DNA of 14,953 bases from Polaromonas sp. UBA5171. Its GTDB lineage: Bacteria > Pseudomonadota > Gammaproteobacteria > Burkholderiales > Burkholderiaceae_C. The notes beneath the pieces are model-generated. The model had not been told where the DNA came from. It was given only the letters and a program-made list of their open reading frames with translations, and ran no database searches. Of this stretch, positions 12,486-14,953 are shown one piece after another (position 1 is the stretch's first letter; every line of letters begins with the position of its first letter). A program made the position numbers and the translations under genes. The stretch spans positions 3,791-18,743 of the forward strand of contig DHWX01000138.1 of NCBI GenBank assembly GCA_002413395.1, written 5' to 3'.

Positions 12486-14073
12486 CAGCCCCCTGCGGAA
12501 ACGACATGAAGAAACTCGATCCGACCTGCTCGGTGGTTTCAGCCCATACCCTGCCGCCGTGCCGTGCGGCAATACGCTTGACAATCGCCAGGCCCAGGCC
12601 GTTGCCGGGAAAGTCCGCCGCCGAATGCAGGCGCGCAAACGCGGTGAAAAGCTTGTCACTGTAGGCCGCGTCAAACCCGGCCCCATTGTCGGACACCTGC
12701 AACACCAGCTCACCAGGGGCTTTGCCAGGCAATAGCGCCACCTTGATCCATGCCTCGGCCTTTTTGGCGGTGAATTTCCAGGCATTGCCCAGCAGGCAGG
12801 CCAAGGCCGTCGTCAGCAGGCTCGCGTCACCAACGAGCGGCAGGCTCTCGGGCAGCTCGATCGACACGACCCGGCCAGGCTCCTGTCCGCGCAAGTCAGC
12901 GATAACACCATTGCATAGCGACACCAGGTCGATCTTTTCAAGAGGCCCCGAACGTAGCGGCAACTGCACCAGCGTTCGCAAGTCATCCACCATCCCGGCC
13001 AACTGGCGCGTGCTGGCCTGGATACGGCTGAGGTAGTGCCGCGCCTGCTCATCGAGCACGGCGGAATATCTTTCCGCCAGCGCCGTGGCAAAACCGTTGG
13101 CCACATGCAAGGCGTCGTTCAAGTCACTGGTCATCGCGGTCGTAAAGGCGGCCAGATCGCGCTGGGCACTTTTCAGCTCGCTTTGCCGCCTTGCCAGATT
13201 TTCCTCCAGTACGGCATTGGCTCGCCGCAACTCGCCGTCCGCCAGATGGCGTTCCGTGACATCGGCCAGGCTCACCAGCACGGCCTGCTGGCCGCCCCAG
13301 TTGACATGGCCCCAGGCCAGTTCCACCAGCACCAGCTGCCCATCCATTTTGCGCTGCTTGCACAACTGCATATTGATCCGGCCGCCCCGGCTGCCGGTGC
13401 CGGACTCCAGTGCACTGAGCAGCGCCGCGCCCTCCCCGTCGGGAAACAGCGCACCAGCGCGCAGCGTCACAAACTCTTTGCGCGCAATGCCGTAAAACTT
13501 GACGGCGGCCTGATTGGCGGCCAGAATCCGCATCGAACTGCGCTCGAACAGCCACATGGCGTTGGGATTGACATCGAAAATGAGCTGGTTGTAACTTTCG
13601 CTGTCTTCCAGCAAGCGCAGCAAGCTCTGCATGGAGGCCACGTCCCTGAGCCTGACAACGAACCCCGGGGCCTGCCACATAAAGCAGTATTCGATCCAAC
13701 TGCCCTCAAACTTGTGGTTGGCAACAAAGGCGTGCCGCGCCGATGCGCTCAGGGCCTTGGCGGTGGCCACCTGATACTGATCGGTAATGTCTTCCGGCAC
13801 CACATCCCAAAAGTCATGGCCGAGCATGTCAGCCAGGGTGCCGTGCAGGAGTTCAAGCGCCCGATCGTTGGCCTCGGTGATGCGCCCGTTTGCATCGAGC
13901 CGCACGATCCCGCTATTGGCCCGCTCCAGCGGCCCCCAAGGCCGCTCTTCTGGCTCCGTTGCAGGCAGTTCCGCGCCTGGTGCGTCAGTCAGCTGCCCGG
14001 CCGCCATACCAGCCGCGCCATGCCCTGGCTTGCTGCCCAGAAAATTCCTGAGTTGGCGGAGTAATCGGCGCAT
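12472..14073 (-). CDS. PAS-PAS sensor histidine kinase-like protein lacking the phosphoacceptor His
   Basis: This 533-residue soluble sensor protein has no membrane helix. PAS 1 covers about 48-150 (SGIVRLDANGRITEANDRAL) and PAS 2 about 160-278 (NAMWLFERSSMRILAANQAA, ending SLADVTERH). A coiled linker (about 280-308) leads to a dimerisation domain at about 306-372 and an HATPase_c domain at about 405-527. The ATPase domain has an N box with LLGNAWKFTAKK (Asn430), a DNGAGF G1 box (Asp462), the KLFTAFARLH F-like box and GNGLGLAIVKRI as G2. The dimerisation helix reads AMTSDLNDALH where kinases of this class read VSHDLRAPL: the His is Ser316 and the Pro is Ala. Autophosphorylation there should be impossible. 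I used the ATG at 14073; a TTG at 14100 would add nine residues, and neither has a good ribosome site. It follows the response regulator gene by about 98 bases, likely one transcript. Confidence 0.85.
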   Translation of the reverse strand: MRRLLRQLRNFLGSKPGHGAAGMAAGQLTDAPGAELPATEPEERPWGPLERANSGIVRLDANGRITEANDRALELLHGTLADMLGHDFWDVVPEDITDQYQVATAKALSASARHAFVANHKFEGSWIEYCFMWQAPGFVVRLRDVASMQSLLRLLEDSESYNQLIFDVNPNAMWLFERSSMRILAANQAAVKFYGIARKEFVTLRAGALFPDGEGAALLSALESGTGSRGGRINMQLCKQRKMDGQLVLVELAWGHVNWGGQQAVLVSLADVTERHLADGELRRANAVLEENLARRQSELKSAQRDLAAFTTAMTSDLNDALHVANGFATALAERYSAVLDEQARHYLSRIQASTRQLAGMVDDLRTLVQLPLRSGPLEKIDLVSLCNGVIADLRGQEPGRVVSIELPESLPLVGDASLLTTALACLLGNAWKFTAKKAEAWIKVALLPGKAPGELVLQVSDNGAGFDAAYSDKLFTAFARLHSAADFPGNGLGLAIVKRIAARHGGRVWAETTEQVGSSFFMSFPQGAVRPG

Positions 14074-14171
14074 GGGTGCGGTCTGGTCAGGTTCCTTCAA
14101 AATTCAAAACAGGGCACGGTCAAGGCGCTTCACGCCAACGACACGCCAATTCAACGTGACGGTCAAGTTCC

Positions 14172-14813
14172 CTAACGCCACTTGACGTTGGCCGCCACGA
14201 GCGCTGTCAGATAGCCCTGCAGCCAGTCAAAGTTAACCGGTTTTTGCAGCAGGTTGGAATTTGGCGGAAGGTCGCCGCGTTCGGCAATCGCCTGGGCCGG
14301 CAGACCGCTGATCACCACGATCTGCATGGCTGCCAGTTGCGGGTTGCGTTTCAGGGCTTTGAGCATTTCGAATCCGTCCACGCCGGGCATGGACAAATCC
14401 GTGATCAGCACATCCGGGCGCATGCTGGCAATGTCCATCAGGGCTTCCAGCGCCGAGTGCATCCAGGTGCAATCAATCGGCAAATCCCACGCCTCAAGCT
14501 GGCAGCGGTACAACTCCCGGGTATTTTCGTCATCTTCCACAATCAGCACCCGCAAGCGGTGATGGGGGTCGGTGTCGGCGCGCGCCAGTTGCGGGCTGTT
14601 TTTGGCCAGGTAGGCGTTGAGCGACTGCAGCGCAATGCGACGGTGGCCACCCAGCGTTTTCCAGGCTTCAATTTCGCCTTTTTCCACCAGCGATTGCACG
14701 GTGGCAACCGACAGACCGAGCAGCTTGGCGGCATAACTCGTGCCACAGTAGTCGTCTGTCGAGAAGTTTGGGGCGGTAATGGCCGCCTCGAAGGTTTTTG
14801 GCTCAGATGGCAT
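14172..14813 (-). CDS. Response regulator with N-terminal excisionase-type HTH and C-terminal receiver domain
   Basis: This 213-residue predicted DNA-binding response regulator has the reverse of the usual order. Residues 24-72 form an excisionase/MerR-like HTH (TSYAAKLLGLSVATVQSLVEKGEIEAWKT, with the GGHRRI wing). After a short linker, residues 87-207 form a receiver domain with acidic pocket VEDDE (E93, D94, D95), phosphoacceptor Asp139 in LITDLSMPGVDGFEML, switch Ser169 in VVISG and Lys191 in QKPV. The receiver residues are complete, so it should accept phosphate. The start ATG at 14813 has no strong ribosome site but agrees with the domain layout. The kinase-like gene follows on the same strand, which makes them a probable pair, yet that partner lacks the His donor. 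Target genes are unknown; its own AT-rich upstream region is a candidate. Confidence 0.9.
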   Translation of the reverse strand: MPSEPKTFEAAITAPNFSTDDYCGTSYAAKLLGLSVATVQSLVEKGEIEAWKTLGGHRRIALQSLNAYLAKNSPQLARADTDPHHRLRVLIVEDDENTRELYRCQLEAWDLPIDCTWMHSALEALMDIASMRPDVLITDLSMPGVDGFEMLKALKRNPQLAAMQIVVISGLPAQAIAERGDLPPNSNLLQKPVNFDWLQGYLTALVAANVKWR

Positions 14814-14953
14814 GAATGCACGCAGGACAAGTAACTTTTTTCATTTTTTACATTTTAATCAGTTCGACCGATTGGACTGAAAATAGTAGTTCGTCCCAAT
14901 TGTATGGATTACTACGGGTGCGCTCAGCCCGCCGCCCCCTTGGGCAGCGTAAA
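14814..14953 (-). promoter_or_regulatory. Leader/promoter region of the response regulator gene
   Basis: This is non-coding as far as I can see, with an AT-rich core at 14831-14860. On the minus strand TAAAAT at 14852-14857 resembles a -10 box, but no good -35 is found at the right distance. An imperfect inverted repeat, CAGTTC...GGACTG (14860-14879, five of six pairs, 8-base loop), lies immediately upstream and is a possible regulator site. The final 50 bases contain a 16-codon open frame starting at ATG 14904 that runs off the window and has no ribosome site. Confidence 0.35.

Noticed and set aside
11286..12785. 499-codon minus-strand open frame spanning the MBL-fold gene
   Set aside because: It lies antisense to a gene with a complete metal-binding motif set, is Arg/Gly/Gln/His-rich as expected of a shadow frame in GC-rich DNA, and shows no domain.
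14150..14190. Inverted repeat around the response regulator stop (GTCAAG...CTTGAC) as a terminator
   Set aside because: The stem is short with a 13-base loop and lacks a U-tract; it lies inside a probable operon.
14904..14953. Start of a plus-strand gene at the right edge
   Set aside because: Only 16 codons are visible, with no ribosome site and no recognisable N-terminus.

Overview
The window reads as chromosomal DNA of a GC-rich beta-proteobacterium, most likely Burkholderiales/Comamonadaceae (Polaromonas/Rhodoferax-like). This is inferred from codon and base composition, the CysD/CysNC, LiuR and isovaleryl-CoA dehydrogenase sequences, and gene style; no database search was possible. Nine complete protein genes and one 5'-partial gene fill almost all of it. 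No rRNA, tRNA, insertion sequence or CRISPR array was seen.

Region 1 (1-8283) looks like surface-glycan biology. A large two-domain family-2 glycosyltransferase (+) enters from the left edge and runs tail-to-tail into a minus-strand block. In transcription order that block is a TMTC-like membrane GT-C/TPR protein, a DUF2304 membrane protein, a 228-bp gap with an AT-rich promoter-like stretch, CysD (sulfate adenylyltransferase small subunit) with an unusual N-terminal extension of about 185 residues, and a CysN-CysC fusion. The last two make APS and then PAPS. Given the glycan neighbours, PAPS for sulfating a polysaccharide (NodPQ-like) is as plausible as cysteine biosynthesis, but no sulfotransferase lies in the window.

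Region 2 (8284-9084) holds a short divergent intergenic region with a tandem 10-bp repeat, followed by an exported lytic transglycosylase (+) with DUF4124 and SLT domains.

Region 3 (9121-12485) is a compact leucine/isovalerate-catabolism locus. The minus strand carries a MerR-family LiuR-like regulator, a PaaI-type hotdog thioesterase and isovaleryl-CoA dehydrogenase; a metallo-beta-lactamase-fold hydrolase is divergent from the regulator. Two identical 20-bp perfect palindromes, TGACGTTTAC plus its reverse complement, lie in the regulator/hydrolase divergent region and just upstream of the thioesterase. They are very likely the regulator's operators, so one small circuit covers all four genes.

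Region 4 (12472-14813) is a minus-strand two-component-like pair. The response regulator has an excisionase-type HTH at the N-terminus and a receiver domain at the C-terminus. The PAS-PAS-kinase protein has a good ATPase domain, but its predicted phosphoacceptor histidine is a serine. The last 140 bases are a non-coding leader as far as can be told.

The points most worth a second look are the CysD extension beside the TMTC-like/DUF2304 pair, the histidine-less kinase with its reversed-architecture partner, and the twin operators.
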